From: Bacillota bacterium
Lineage (GTDB): Bacteria; Bacillota; Clostridia; Lachnospirales; Lachnospiraceae
Direction of reading: 5' to 3'
DNA length: 64,000 nucleotides
NCBI GenBank assembly: GCA_023409535.1
Contig: JAEYGZ010000039.1
Span: forward strand, 248,001-312,000
Shown: piece after piece, positions 45,088 through 54,267 of the stretch
Numbering within the stretch: position 1 is the stretch's first letter
Layout: every line of letters starts with the position of its first letter
The notes under the pieces: generated by a model
Told to the model about the DNA's origin: nothing
The model's input: the letters and a program-made list of their open reading frames with translations, nothing else
The model's database searches: none
Translations under genes and position numbers: made by a program

Positions 45088-47217
45088 TTAATTCTGCTTG
45101 ATATTGGCAGCTACCACCAGAATTTCCTCCTCCGGCTCCAGAGTTGATACCTCAAGGTCGATCAGCAGCTCAAGCTGGGAGAACTCAGTAGCGGAGAAAT
45201 CCATTACCCTGGCACCCATGCAGATATAATAATCCGGTCTGGCGATGAGCTCTGTCTGATATACTGCCATGTCATCCCAAAGCTTTTTCACTGCCTCCAG
45301 ATAATCCTTCGCAGCAGTCTTAATGCACATGCCCTGACCCCGTTGAACCTTGATAAATCCCTTTTTATCTATAATACGGACGGCACCTGCCGTACCCTCC
45401 GGTAAATCCTCTCCGAATACATAAAAATAATCTGTTTTAGCATATAGCCTGGACTTGCCCTCGTCAAGCCGCATGTCCGTTTCCGCCATTTGCTTTGCCT
45501 CATCTTCGCTGCATTCTTTCACAAGGTCCGCCGTTTTTACCTCGGTAGAGCCTGTTGCGATGGCGGTAACCTTTGAGGTCTGGGGGTCTATCTCGACGAA
45601 GATCTCGACAGATTCAGCCGTTGCGCCTGATTCAATGGCTTTGTTCAGGGCTTCATTTTTGATTGCTTTGATGTCCTCCTTCGTCGGGGAGGGTATGATA
45701 CGCTCCACCACATCCCGCACCATGGAAAGGGCCACACCGATAGAAGAGATTACCTCGGCATTCTCAGGAATAGAGTACTTGACACCCATCTTTTCACTGA
45801 AATAAACAATAAGTGAGGCTGCGCCTCCGCCTACGCCCACCAGTGAAATCTGATCTTTTTCAAGCTTATACTTCTCTGCCAGGGCTAAAATGATGGGTTC
45901 AATTTTCGCATACGCTTTCTCCATAATCTGCTTCGCAATATCTTCCACCGTAGTATCACAGTAGTCAGCGAGTGCCTTCATTGCTTTTTTTGCAGCTTCT
46001 ACATTGCCATAGGAAAAATGCTCCGGCTTTACGAGGCCTAATACATTTGCTGCACAGGAGTTGGTTATGGTTACCGCAGAACCGTCTTCCATGCGAATTC
46101 TTACATAATCCTCCGGGTCACCGGACTTTGGTGAAAAGAATTCCACCTTGGGTCCCTTCACTTTATCCGGATCTACAAATACGGAGTAATCAAGTCCTGC
46201 AATATGGGCTGATCTTGGACCTACATCGACAATTCCGTGCTTGTTTGCACGAACCATGGAACCGCCGGCTACACCAAGTACCCGTACATCCAGTGATGAT
46301 ATATAAGTGGGGTGTCCGCCGACAATAGAATAATCTATTGCAGGACGTCCGTTCTTTATGACGCCGATATTGGTTGTTGTTCCTCCTACCTCAAAGTATA
46401 CACCGTTGGAGGCCCGCAGATACATCAGGGAGCCCATGACTGAGGCTGCCGGTCCTGACAGCATGGTAAGTACAGGTCTTTTTTTCATTTCCGTGATTTC
46501 CATGACACCGCCGTCACCGCGCATGATCATTAAGGGAACGTTGACACCGGCTTCCCGCACGGAGCCTTCTGTGGAGTTGGCAGTATCTAACATCTTGGGA
46601 AGAATGGATGCATTAATGGCAGCAGTACGGGTTCGTCTTGTAAGTCCATAGAGCTTTGTGATATCTGATGCCATAGTGGTAGGTATTTTCTTTATACCGG
46701 CTGCCTCGTACACCGTACGCTCCGGACCGCCGTCATCCACACCGAAGGCCATGGAGGATACAAGCACCTGGGCTCCTTCTTTTTGCATTTTATCTATGAT
46801 ATCTTCAACAACCTCTTCAGAAAGCTTCTTGACGTTAATGAAGTCATTTACAATTTTAATTTTTTTCTGATTACCCAAATCGATATCTGCAAGCTTTGTC
46901 TGTCTTTTTGCAAGGAAGCTCTCAAAGCCTCCTTTTGCCATGCCGATCACACCTACGGCAGCGACATCCCCTTCAATTAATGCATTGGTCGCCTGAGTTG
47001 TGGAATGTGCAACGAATACTACATCATCCGGACTGATATTATTTTCCTTAAGGCAATTCATAAATGATTTTACGACACCTGCAGCTACTCCGCGGGGATC
47101 GCTGTGTGTCGTTTTTACGGAAGACTTTCCTATAATTTCATTGGTAGCATTATCAATTGCTACCGCCTTTGTATGGGTACCTCCTACATCAATACCCATT
47201 CTGATTTTTCTGCTCAT
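45088..47217 (-). CDS. Hydantoinase/oxoprolinase-family protein (HyuA-like)
   Basis: 709 aa, an N-terminal Hydant_A_N plus hydantoinase_A module. The ATP-binding start GIDVGGTHTKAVAIDN, HSTTQATNALIEGDVA, GAGGA-type residue set (LVGVGGGAASLIVYFSEKMG) and VYFEVGGTTTNIGVIKNGRP are typical for ATP-dependent amidohydrolases that open 5-oxoproline or N-substituted hydantoins. No HyuB partner follows, so it may work alone or on a different cyclic amide. In operon with the permease upstream; GGAG before ATG 47217. Confidence 0.85.
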   Translation of the reverse strand: MSRKIRMGIDVGGTHTKAVAIDNATNEIIGKSSVKTTHSDPRGVAAGVVKSFMNCLKENNISPDDVVFVAHSTTQATNALIEGDVAAVGVIGMAKGGFESFLAKRQTKLADIDLGNQKKIKIVNDFINVKKLSEEVVEDIIDKMQKEGAQVLVSSMAFGVDDGGPERTVYEAAGIKKIPTTMASDITKLYGLTRRTRTAAINASILPKMLDTANSTEGSVREAGVNVPLMIMRGDGGVMEITEMKKRPVLTMLSGPAASVMGSLMYLRASNGVYFEVGGTTTNIGVIKNGRPAIDYSIVGGHPTYISSLDVRVLGVAGGSMVRANKHGIVDVGPRSAHIAGLDYSVFVDPDKVKGPKVEFFSPKSGDPEDYVRIRMEDGSAVTITNSCAANVLGLVKPEHFSYGNVEAAKKAMKALADYCDTTVEDIAKQIMEKAYAKIEPIILALAEKYKLEKDQISLVGVGGGAASLIVYFSEKMGVKYSIPENAEVISSIGVALSMVRDVVERIIPSPTKEDIKAIKNEALNKAIESGATAESVEIFVEIDPQTSKVTAIATGSTEVKTADLVKECSEDEAKQMAETDMRLDEGKSRLYAKTDYFYVFGEDLPEGTAGAVRIIDKKGFIKVQRGQGMCIKTAAKDYLEAVKKLWDDMAVYQTELIARPDYYICMGARVMDFSATEFSQLELLIDLEVSTLEPEEEILVVAANIKQN

Positions 47218-47276
47218 TTGGTATCTCCTTTATGATGATATAGGAGCTGGCAAATTTCTGCCAGCCCCTGTGATAG

Positions 47277-48620
47277 TTACATTAAGCCGCCGTAAAGCAC
47301 GAATACAATGATGCACATGATAATACCGATGATCCAGCCGGTGGGAATAGACATCTTCATATAATCCTTAGTGGACACCTTGGTGTATCCAAAGCCCCAC
47401 GCTACCCAGGACTGGGTGATATCCAGATGCTGAGGAGCGATGGTGGTGATTGCGAATAACGGATACAGGAACTGAACAGGCGCATTGGGAAGTGCTGCAA
47501 TCACGACTGCAAGGATTGCCGTACCGCAGCCAACCAGGTTCATAGGTCCGCGGAAAAATCCAAGCGGTGTAAGGATAGCAAATGCGATACACAGTACGAT
47601 TGCGGTTCTTGGAACAAAGTTGCCGAGGATAGCGGTGAAATACGGGGATGCAAAAGATGCTGCGTTATTGAACATGGAAAGTGTCAGTAAGAAACCAACC
47701 ATGGGAGCCACGTCGATGGCACCGTCTGTAAATAATTTTGCAAACAATCTGCAGATGTCGCCATAGGAGCCCTTCAGCTTACCGGTGGTTAAGAGCGCAT
47801 AAAGTGCTGCAATAATGAAACCAAGGATAATAGGCAGTTTGAATGCTACAACGCCAAGGACAGGGAGGATAATTGCAATCCAGGATATTGCGGGAGCGTT
47901 ATCATTTGTGCCGGAAGCAGTTGCCGCCCAGGCATGAGATGTCTTCTTATTCATAACTATATTTGATAGAACAAGTACTGCAACTAAGGAAACTGCCATA
48001 CCGATGACACCGGTCCGGAAATAGTCATTATAGGTATAGCTTTCTGCAGCAGGGTTAAAGCCTTTAAAAATGGTTTGATATTGGTTGAAGTTTACTATAT
48101 TGCCAAAGATACCGGCCATGATGGAGCCCATGAAGCTGAATAATGCGATCGGTGCGGAAATGCCGAGGGAAAGCATGATCGGTAATACGATAACTGCGAT
48201 GGAAATAACAGGACCGATACCTGTCATTGACATGAATATGATTGCAGTTACAATACATAATAATGCCATTGTGATTCTGGGCTTGTCGCCACCCAGCTCA
48301 ACAACCTTACGGATCAAAGTTGCTGCGATACCGGTATCTACCAGAACTCGTCCGAAAAATGCACCAAAGAATACATTTACCAGAATTGATTTCGCATACT
48401 CTGCCGGTCCTGTGGAATACACATGGGTCAGGACATCGATCAGCTTTTTGCCCTCCATTGCCGAATTTGGAGCGAATTCATTGCCAATTAAGGCAAGGAT
48501 TGTCCAAAAAGTTGCCATGACTGCAAATCCGACCATCAGATTATAGCCCTTTACACAATACCAGACCATACCCAGGAAAGACAAGATCATGATAATACCG
48601 ATGATTACGTTAACTCCCAT
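47277..48620 (-). CDS. CitMHS/GntP-like membrane transporter
   Basis: 447 aa with about 12 helices and the pattern of the ion-transporter superfamily (GIIMILSFLGMVWYCVKGYN, SMTGIGPVISIAVIVLPIML, GFFRGPMNLVGCGTAILAVV). It probably imports an organic acid, amide or hydantoin-like substrate for the hydantoinase-like enzyme downstream. AAGGAGG precedes ATG 48620. First gene of a leftward operon: permease, hydantoinase, HExxH protein, GntR. Confidence 0.82.
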   Translation of the reverse strand: MGVNVIIGIIMILSFLGMVWYCVKGYNLMVGFAVMATFWTILALIGNEFAPNSAMEGKKLIDVLTHVYSTGPAEYAKSILVNVFFGAFFGRVLVDTGIAATLIRKVVELGGDKPRITMALLCIVTAIIFMSMTGIGPVISIAVIVLPIMLSLGISAPIALFSFMGSIMAGIFGNIVNFNQYQTIFKGFNPAAESYTYNDYFRTGVIGMAVSLVAVLVLSNIVMNKKTSHAWAATASGTNDNAPAISWIAIILPVLGVVAFKLPIILGFIIAALYALLTTGKLKGSYGDICRLFAKLFTDGAIDVAPMVGFLLTLSMFNNAASFASPYFTAILGNFVPRTAIVLCIAFAILTPLGFFRGPMNLVGCGTAILAVVIAALPNAPVQFLYPLFAITTIAPQHLDITQSWVAWGFGYTKVSTKDYMKMSIPTGWIIGIIMCIIVFVLYGGLM

Positions 48621-49031
48621 AACAAAAATATCCTCCTTATAATAAATTAGTTAATATCTATGCATAAGGCCTCTAGACCTTAGCATTCTTGTTGCTGGCC
48701 TTACCTGCCAATATGTATACTAATATATTAGTACTAATGTATCAGTATGTATATATCTATTATAACAGTAAAATGAAATGAAAAATTGTGCAAAGTAGAT
48801 AAAATTTATTATTTATAATGAAAATAATGGTAATAATTTACGATATCCTACGAACGGACGCCGAGATATCCATAATATGGTATCTAATTAGCTGATGAAT
48901 GCTTTAAGAATATTTTATCCAATTTGTTCACAAAATTTTCGTAATCTAGGTGTAAAATTGGATTTATTGAGGGTCCGGTTCAACTTGCTTCGAGTATGAA
49001 TACGGACAAATATAGTAAGGAGGAGACAATT
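48621..49031. promoter_or_regulatory. 411-base divergent region between the transporter and ABC export genes
   Basis: It contains the operator pair and TATAAT of the leftward operon. The right half is AT-rich with no convincing promoter for the ABC genes. There is no ORF. Confidence 0.45.
48718..48747 (-). promoter_or_regulatory. Twin GntR-type operators of the hydantoinase operon
   Basis: TACTAATATATTAGTA at 48718-48733 is a perfect 16-bp palindrome; TACTAATGTATCAGTA at 48732-48747 is a second, imperfect one sharing two bases. A minus-strand TATAAT (48764-48759) lies 12 bases upstream of them, so the pair covers the predicted transcript start. This fits repression by the GntR protein encoded at the end of the operon. 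Confidence 0.6.
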
Positions 49032-50153
49032 TTGATTGAGGTAAAAAATTTAGTGAAGCGTTACGGTGATCATACCGCAGTGGATCATTTGTCCTTTACC
49101 GTAGAAAAAGGGCAAATCCTGGGTTTTCTGGGACCGAATGGTGCCGGCAAGACCACGACCATGAACATAATTACCGGTTATATATCGGCAACGGAAGGTA
49201 CGGTCACGGTAAACGGCAGAGATGTATTTGAGGAACCGGAGGAAGTAAAGAAAATGATCGGCTACCTGCCGGAGTTCCCGCCGCTCTATCCCGATATGAC
49301 GGTCCGGGAATATCTTAACTTTGCCGCGGATATCAAGAAGGTAAGTAAGAATGAGAAGAAGCGGATGCTGGAAGAGGTTATGAATGCAACCAAAGTCACC
49401 GCCATGTCGGATCGCCTGATCAAGCATTTATCCAAAGGCTATAAGCAAAGGGTTGGGCTGGCACAGGCAATTCTGGGCTATCCGGAGTTAATTATCCTGG
49501 ACGAGCCTACCGTGGGACTTGATCCGAAGCAGATCATTGAGATCCGTGAGCTGATCAAGGAATTAAGCAAGAAGCATACTATCATCTTAAGCTCCCATAT
49601 CATGCAGGAGGTTAGCGCGGTCTGCGATACGATCATGATTATTGATCGCGGCAAGCTGATTATCTCCGATAAACCGGAGAATCTCAGTGCCCGTCTTGGT
49701 GCCACCGGGGGCATGAAGCTCTCTGTAAAGGGGAACAAAGCCGCCATAATCACAGCGCTCAAGAGAGTACAGCGCATTAAGAAGATCAAGGAGAATCCGC
49801 CTGTGAGCGATGGTGTTATTGAGCTGAGTGTATTCTGCGGTGAGAAGGAAGATATCCGCGAGGAGGTATTCAATGTCCTTGTGGAGGCAAGAACGCCCAT
49901 TCTTGAAATGCAGTCCATTCGCATGAGTCTGGAGGATATCTTCTTAAAGGTTACCAATAAGGAGAAGCCTACGCCGGTAGTAATGGATGCGGCACCTGCA
50001 TTTTCTGCGGAAGATGAAACCGAGATTGCCGTTAACCAGGAAATGATGGCCGATACCAATGCGGATACGGCAAATAACCATATGGCAGAGGAAGCCAATG
50101 CTGTAACAGATAATGATGAGGAGGAGGTAAGCTCAGATGCTGGCAATTTATAA
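49032..50153 (+). CDS. ABC exporter ATP-binding protein (GldA-like)
   Basis: 373 aa. Walker A GPNGAGKTT (residues 34-42), signature LSKGYKQRVGLAQ, Walker B LIILDEPTVGLD, and switch SSHIMQE. A C-terminal tail of about 60 acidic residues (AEDETEIAVNQEMMADTNAD) is unusual. TTG 49032 follows AAGGAGG (49018-49024) by seven bases; the ATG at 48996 has no ribosome site. It powers the ABC-2 permease that follows; the cluster order (ATPase, permease, GldG, DUF4340) recalls the Gld gliding/exporter modules. Confidence 0.88.
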   Translation: MIEVKNLVKRYGDHTAVDHLSFTVEKGQILGFLGPNGAGKTTTMNIITGYISATEGTVTVNGRDVFEEPEEVKKMIGYLPEFPPLYPDMTVREYLNFAADIKKVSKNEKKRMLEEVMNATKVTAMSDRLIKHLSKGYKQRVGLAQAILGYPELIILDEPTVGLDPKQIIEIRELIKELSKKHTIILSSHIMQEVSAVCDTIMIIDRGKLIISDKPENLSARLGATGGMKLSVKGNKAAIITALKRVQRIKKIKENPPVSDGVIELSVFCGEKEDIREEVFNVLVEARTPILEMQSIRMSLEDIFLKVTNKEKPTPVVMDAAPAFSAEDETEIAVNQEMMADTNADTANNHMAEEANAVTDNDEEEVSSDAGNL

Positions 50154-51000
50154 GAAGGAGTTACGTTCCTATTTTACTTCGATGATCGGATATGTTTTTA
50201 TTTCCGTATTCCTGCTGATCGTTGGAATTTTCTTTGTGGTGCAGAATTTGATGTCACAGTCTGCCAATATTGCATACACCCTTTCCGGGATTACCTTTGT
50301 ATTTGTGTTACTGGTTCCCCTGTTAACCATGAGGATCATGTCAGAAGAGAATAAACAGAAGACGGACCAGCTGCTCTATACCTCACCGGTTACTGCAAAC
50401 GGAATCGTACTGGGCAAGTTCTTTGCCGTACTCACGATCTTTGGCATGGTAATGCTCATCACCTGCTTATTCCCGCTGATTATGAGCCTGTACGGTACAA
50501 TTCCCATGGCTTCCGGATATTCCAGCATCTTTGGCTTCTTACTCCTTGGGACAGCTTATCTGTCCATCGGAATATTTATCTCTTCTCTGACGGAAAGCCA
50601 GGTGGTTGCGGCAGTTGTTACTTATATCGTATTTCTTCTTACGATTCTGATGGACAGTATAGCAAGCGTTGTTCCCACAAGCAACAAGGCCACGGTGCTG
50701 ATTTTCGCAGTTGCTGTTATTGCGATCTGCGGACTGCTTTATGTGCTGATGCATAATGTCATCATATCTGTCCTGGTGTGTATTCTTGGAGAAGGAGCGC
50801 TTGCAGCAATTTATTTTACCAAACCTACTTTATTTGACGGCTCCCTTGCGAGAGTTCTCGACTGGTTTTCTGTAATTAAACGCTACGATACATTTTCATT
50901 AGGTACCTTTAATGTGGCGGCAGTTGTTTATTATCTGAGCGTCACCTTCCTCTTCGGATTTTTAACGACACAGGTTATTATGAAGAAGAGATGGAGCTAA
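50137..51000 (+). CDS. ABC-2 type permease subunit (GldF-like)
   Basis: 287 aa, six helices, family pattern MLAIYKKELRSYFTSMIGYV and VLLVPLLTMRIMSEENKQKT. It forms the membrane channel with the ATPase. The start overlaps the end of the ATPase gene by 17 bases. In Gld-type modules this permease links the two auxiliary proteins to the membrane. Confidence 0.9.
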   Translation: MLAIYKKELRSYFTSMIGYVFISVFLLIVGIFFVVQNLMSQSANIAYTLSGITFVFVLLVPLLTMRIMSEENKQKTDQLLYTSPVTANGIVLGKFFAVLTIFGMVMLITCLFPLIMSLYGTIPMASGYSSIFGFLLLGTAYLSIGIFISSLTESQVVAAVVTYIVFLLTILMDSIASVVPTSNKATVLIFAVAVIAICGLLYVLMHNVIISVLVCILGEGALAAIYFTKPTLFDGSLARVLDWFSVIKRYDTFSLGTFNVAAVVYYLSVTFLFGFLTTQVIMKKRWS

Positions 51001-51027
51001 TGCCTGGATTGAAAGGAGAATGATACG

Positions 51028-52485
51028 GTGAATAATCAAAATATAAATGAAGAAGAGAAGGTAAGCCGGTCCGGAAATTTAAAAGCCTCCTTTACAGGCA
51101 GAAAATTCCGCAGCGGTGCCTATGTTACTATCCTGTCAACAATTGTTGTGGTAATCGTTCTGGTGGTAAATATGTTGGTTTCCTCCATGAAGATAGAGTT
51201 CGATTTAAGCTCCAAGAATATGTATACCCTGACACAGGCTTCCAAGGACCTGATAAAGTCCATCAAGGACGACATTACCATTTATTATATGGTGGAGTCC
51301 GGTCAGGAGCAGGAAATTTTCAGTAAGATTGTCGATAAATATAACGCTCTGTCCGGCAATATCAAGGTGGAATATAAGGATCCCCTGCTTTATCCGGGTT
51401 TTGCCTCAGATTACACGGATAAGGATGTTACGGAAAACAGCCTGATTGTCGTAAATAATACCAACGGTAAGTCAAAGTACATTGACAGCAATGACATGCT
51501 GGTTCAGGAAATGGATTATCAAACCTATCAGACAAAATTGACCGGTATCGATGTGGAGGGAGAGATTACCTCGGCTCTTCAATTTGTCACCAGTGATAAA
51601 ACCGCTGTGCTGTATACGGTGGAGGGGCATGGTGAAACTGCTGCCGGAGCTGTCTTTAACGAGACGCTAAGTAAAATGAATATTGAGATAAAGAGCTTAC
51701 AGACCCTGTCTGTGGAAAGCATTCCTGAGGATTGCAAGGTCTTATATATTAACACGCCGACAACAGATTTCACGGAGGAAGAGACCTCCATGATCAAGGA
51801 TTACCTGACCGGAGGCGGTAATGTAATCGTTACCTTGAACTATAAATCCGCTGAACTGAAGAACTTTGCATCTATACTGGATTACTACGGACTGAAAATG
51901 GTGGATGGCATTGTATTTGAGGGAAATGCCAATATGCGTTCCGGAAGCCAGCCGGTGGTATTGCTTCCTAATATCGAGAGCAGTGATATCACATCCCAGG
52001 CAAAGGGAGCAAGCAATATTCCTGTGGTTATGGCACAATGCTCGGGTATCTTAGCGACCGACACCACGAGAAGCACCCTGGTCTTAACGCCGCTATTAAC
52101 GACCTCCGATTCTGCATATGCTAAAACAAACTATAATACAACTATCGAAAAGCAGACCGGAGACGTGGAAGGACCTTTCAATCTTGGTATCTTGTCCAGT
52201 GATACTTACAACGGTACTACCTCCAATCTGGTTGCCTTTGCAACGGATTATACCTTTGAGGACAGTATGCTTTCCTATGGCAACGGAGATATATTGAGCG
52301 GCACGGCAGGATATTTTATCGGAGATACCAATGCCATTTCCATCCCTACCAAGAGCCTGGAGGAAGACATTATCTATACTACGGGTCAGGATGTGGCAAT
52401 ATGGGGCATTGTAATTGTAATTGTCATTCCGGTAGCCGTCTTAGCGATCGGTATCCTGGTTAGCTTAAGGAGGAGGAAGAGATAA
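51028..52485 (+). CDS. GldG-family ABC transporter auxiliary protein
   Basis: 485 aa. One N-terminal helix (about residues 30-55), a large outside GldG/ABC_transp_aux domain (SSKNMYTLTQASKDLIKSIK, TPTTDFTEEETSMIKDYLTG), and a C-terminal helix followed by RRRKR. The GldG domain resembles a ThuA/glutamine-amidotransferase-like fold without obvious catalytic residues. It should work with the ABC subunits in surface remodelling or export; the substrate is unknown. It overlaps the next gene by one base. Confidence 0.85.
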   Translation: MNNQNINEEEKVSRSGNLKASFTGRKFRSGAYVTILSTIVVVIVLVVNMLVSSMKIEFDLSSKNMYTLTQASKDLIKSIKDDITIYYMVESGQEQEIFSKIVDKYNALSGNIKVEYKDPLLYPGFASDYTDKDVTENSLIVVNNTNGKSKYIDSNDMLVQEMDYQTYQTKLTGIDVEGEITSALQFVTSDKTAVLYTVEGHGETAAGAVFNETLSKMNIEIKSLQTLSVESIPEDCKVLYINTPTTDFTEEETSMIKDYLTGGGNVIVTLNYKSAELKNFASILDYYGLKMVDGIVFEGNANMRSGSQPVVLLPNIESSDITSQAKGASNIPVVMAQCSGILATDTTRSTLVLTPLLTTSDSAYAKTNYNTTIEKQTGDVEGPFNLGILSSDTYNGTTSNLVAFATDYTFEDSMLSYGNGDILSGTAGYFIGDTNAISIPTKSLEEDIIYTTGQDVAIWGIVIVIVIPVAVLAIGILVSLRRRKR

Positions 52486-53987
52486 TGGCAAAAAGAAAGA
52501 AAAGAAATGCAGTAACCTTGCTTTCGCTTCTTTTACTATTAGCGGCACTGATCGGTGTATATTACTGGTACGGCGGGAAGCAGGCAGTTACCGAGGATAC
52601 CGGGGAGGATACCGATACGATTGATTTGGGGAAAATCGATAAAGAACAGTTAAGCAGTCTGCATTATGTATATGACGATGCGGATCTGACGCTGGTAAAG
52701 GACGGGGATGTCTGGAAGTCCCAGGCAGAGCCGGACAGGCCCATCGACCAGGACCATGTAAGCAGCATGATAGGTATGATTGATGATCTCAGTGCAACAA
52801 GGCTGATTACCGAAGCACCTGAAAATCTTGCGGACTATGGACTTGATCAACCGACTTCATACCTGCAGGGTAAGCTTAATGACGGAACAACGGTAACGCT
52901 TCAAGTGGGCGATAAGGTTAGCACCGGTGACGGCTTTTATGCACTGGTAAATGAGGATAAGAAGGTCTATCTGATAGAAAGCTTTATCGGCAACGGGCTG
53001 CAGTATACGAATCTTGAAATGACGGCAGTGCCTGAGACCTTATCCATAGAGGCGGCGAACATCAATCATATTTCCATTGACAAGCGTGACGGAGAAGATT
53101 TTGAACTCCTATATGATGACAGCGGCCACCGGTTTGATAACAGCGGATCAAAGCTCAATTCCTGGTATATCCTGAAGCCGTACAAGGAGGGTTATACTGC
53201 CGACAGCTCCAAGGTTTCAACCTTGCAGAGCAATTATACCTCTTTTGATTATATCAGCTGCGTAGATTATAGCGGTACGGATCTTGGGAAATACGGTCTG
53301 GATACACCAATGGCTGCGATTGGTCTGGACTATACGGTATCCCGTACCGAGAAGCTGGATACGCCGGAGAAGGATCCTGCGACAGGAAATGAAATTACAG
53401 AAAAGACAGTATATGATCCCAAGGAGTACACTCTTCTGATCGGTAACACCGATGCTCAGGAGGACTATTATGTTAAGATCGACGGCTCCAGTGCGGTTTA
53501 TACTATGGATGCGGATGCAATCAACAAGATGCTGACGGTTGACCCCTTCAGTATCATTAATCCCTTTGTAAATATTCCGAATATTGATAACGTGGATAAA
53601 ATTGATGCCGGCATCAACGGTACAACGTATACAATGACCTTGCAGCGAACCACTTCCAAGAACGATAAAGGTGAGGATGAAATAAAGACGGCTTATACCT
53701 ACAACGGCAGCAATGTGGAAGAGGATGTCTTTAAGAAGCTTTATCAAACCATAATCAGTGTGAAGTTTGATGCGCAAATCAAGGAAAAGGTAAGCACACC
53801 GCAGGTGGATCCTTATCTGACCTTAACCTATTATCTTAATGATAACACAACGGTTACCGCTTCCTATCTGCCCTATAATGACAGCTTTTATATCATAGAT
53901 ACCAATGGTGAGACCCGTTTCTTCGCCGATAAGAGACTGGTTGAAGATATTGTTAAGGCAGTGACGGAATTTAAAATCACAGAATAA
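52485..53987 (+). CDS. DUF4340-domain membrane protein of the Gld-type ABC cluster
   Basis: 500 aa. A signal-anchor helix (residues about 8-27) and then an outside domain with repeated beta-rich units typical of DUF4340 (IDLGKIDKEQLSSLHYVY, DYGLDQPTSYLQGKL, VGDKVSTGDGFYALVNEDKK). It is always linked with GldG-like partners and may bind peptidoglycan or glycan. It overlaps the GldG gene by one base and ends in a hairpin terminator. Confidence 0.82.
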   Translation: MAKRKKRNAVTLLSLLLLLAALIGVYYWYGGKQAVTEDTGEDTDTIDLGKIDKEQLSSLHYVYDDADLTLVKDGDVWKSQAEPDRPIDQDHVSSMIGMIDDLSATRLITEAPENLADYGLDQPTSYLQGKLNDGTTVTLQVGDKVSTGDGFYALVNEDKKVYLIESFIGNGLQYTNLEMTAVPETLSIEAANINHISIDKRDGEDFELLYDDSGHRFDNSGSKLNSWYILKPYKEGYTADSSKVSTLQSNYTSFDYISCVDYSGTDLGKYGLDTPMAAIGLDYTVSRTEKLDTPEKDPATGNEITEKTVYDPKEYTLLIGNTDAQEDYYVKIDGSSAVYTMDADAINKMLTVDPFSIINPFVNIPNIDNVDKIDAGINGTTYTMTLQRTTSKNDKGEDEIKTAYTYNGSNVEEDVFKKLYQTIISVKFDAQIKEKVSTPQVDPYLTLTYYLNDNTTVTASYLPYNDSFYIIDTNGETRFFADKRLVEDIVKAVTEFKITE

Positions 53988-54034
53988 TATTCATAAAGAG
54001 CAGATTAATTTTTGAAAAGTAAGCAGATATCATG

Positions 54035-54110
54035 AAATACCCTGGACTTTCCGGTCTTAAGCTAATGATAAATCTTAGCGCAAGAGAAAGAGCGTCCAGG
54101 GTATTTTATT
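54035..54110 (+). terminator. Terminator of the Gld-type ABC operon
   Basis: AAATACCCTGGAC (54035-54047) pairs with GTCCAGGGTATTT (54094-54106) around a long 46-base loop and is followed by T-rich sequence. Confidence 0.75.
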
Positions 54111-54194
54111 TGCTGTTATACGAGGCTTCACGGCAGTACCTGCATTTTTAAGAAAAGCAGAATAACTGAATAACTTGTACGAATATTACCTGCA

Positions 54195-54224
54195 TTGACA
54201 TAATATATTAGCATATGGGATAAT
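54195..54224 (+). promoter_or_regulatory. Promoter of the SpoIID/LytB-like gene
   Basis: TTGACA (54195-54200), 18 bases, GATAAT (54219-54224). Confidence 0.75.
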
Positions 54225-54267
54225 GAATTTACGTCATAGGTGATACATACCTGGAATAGGAGCAGCA

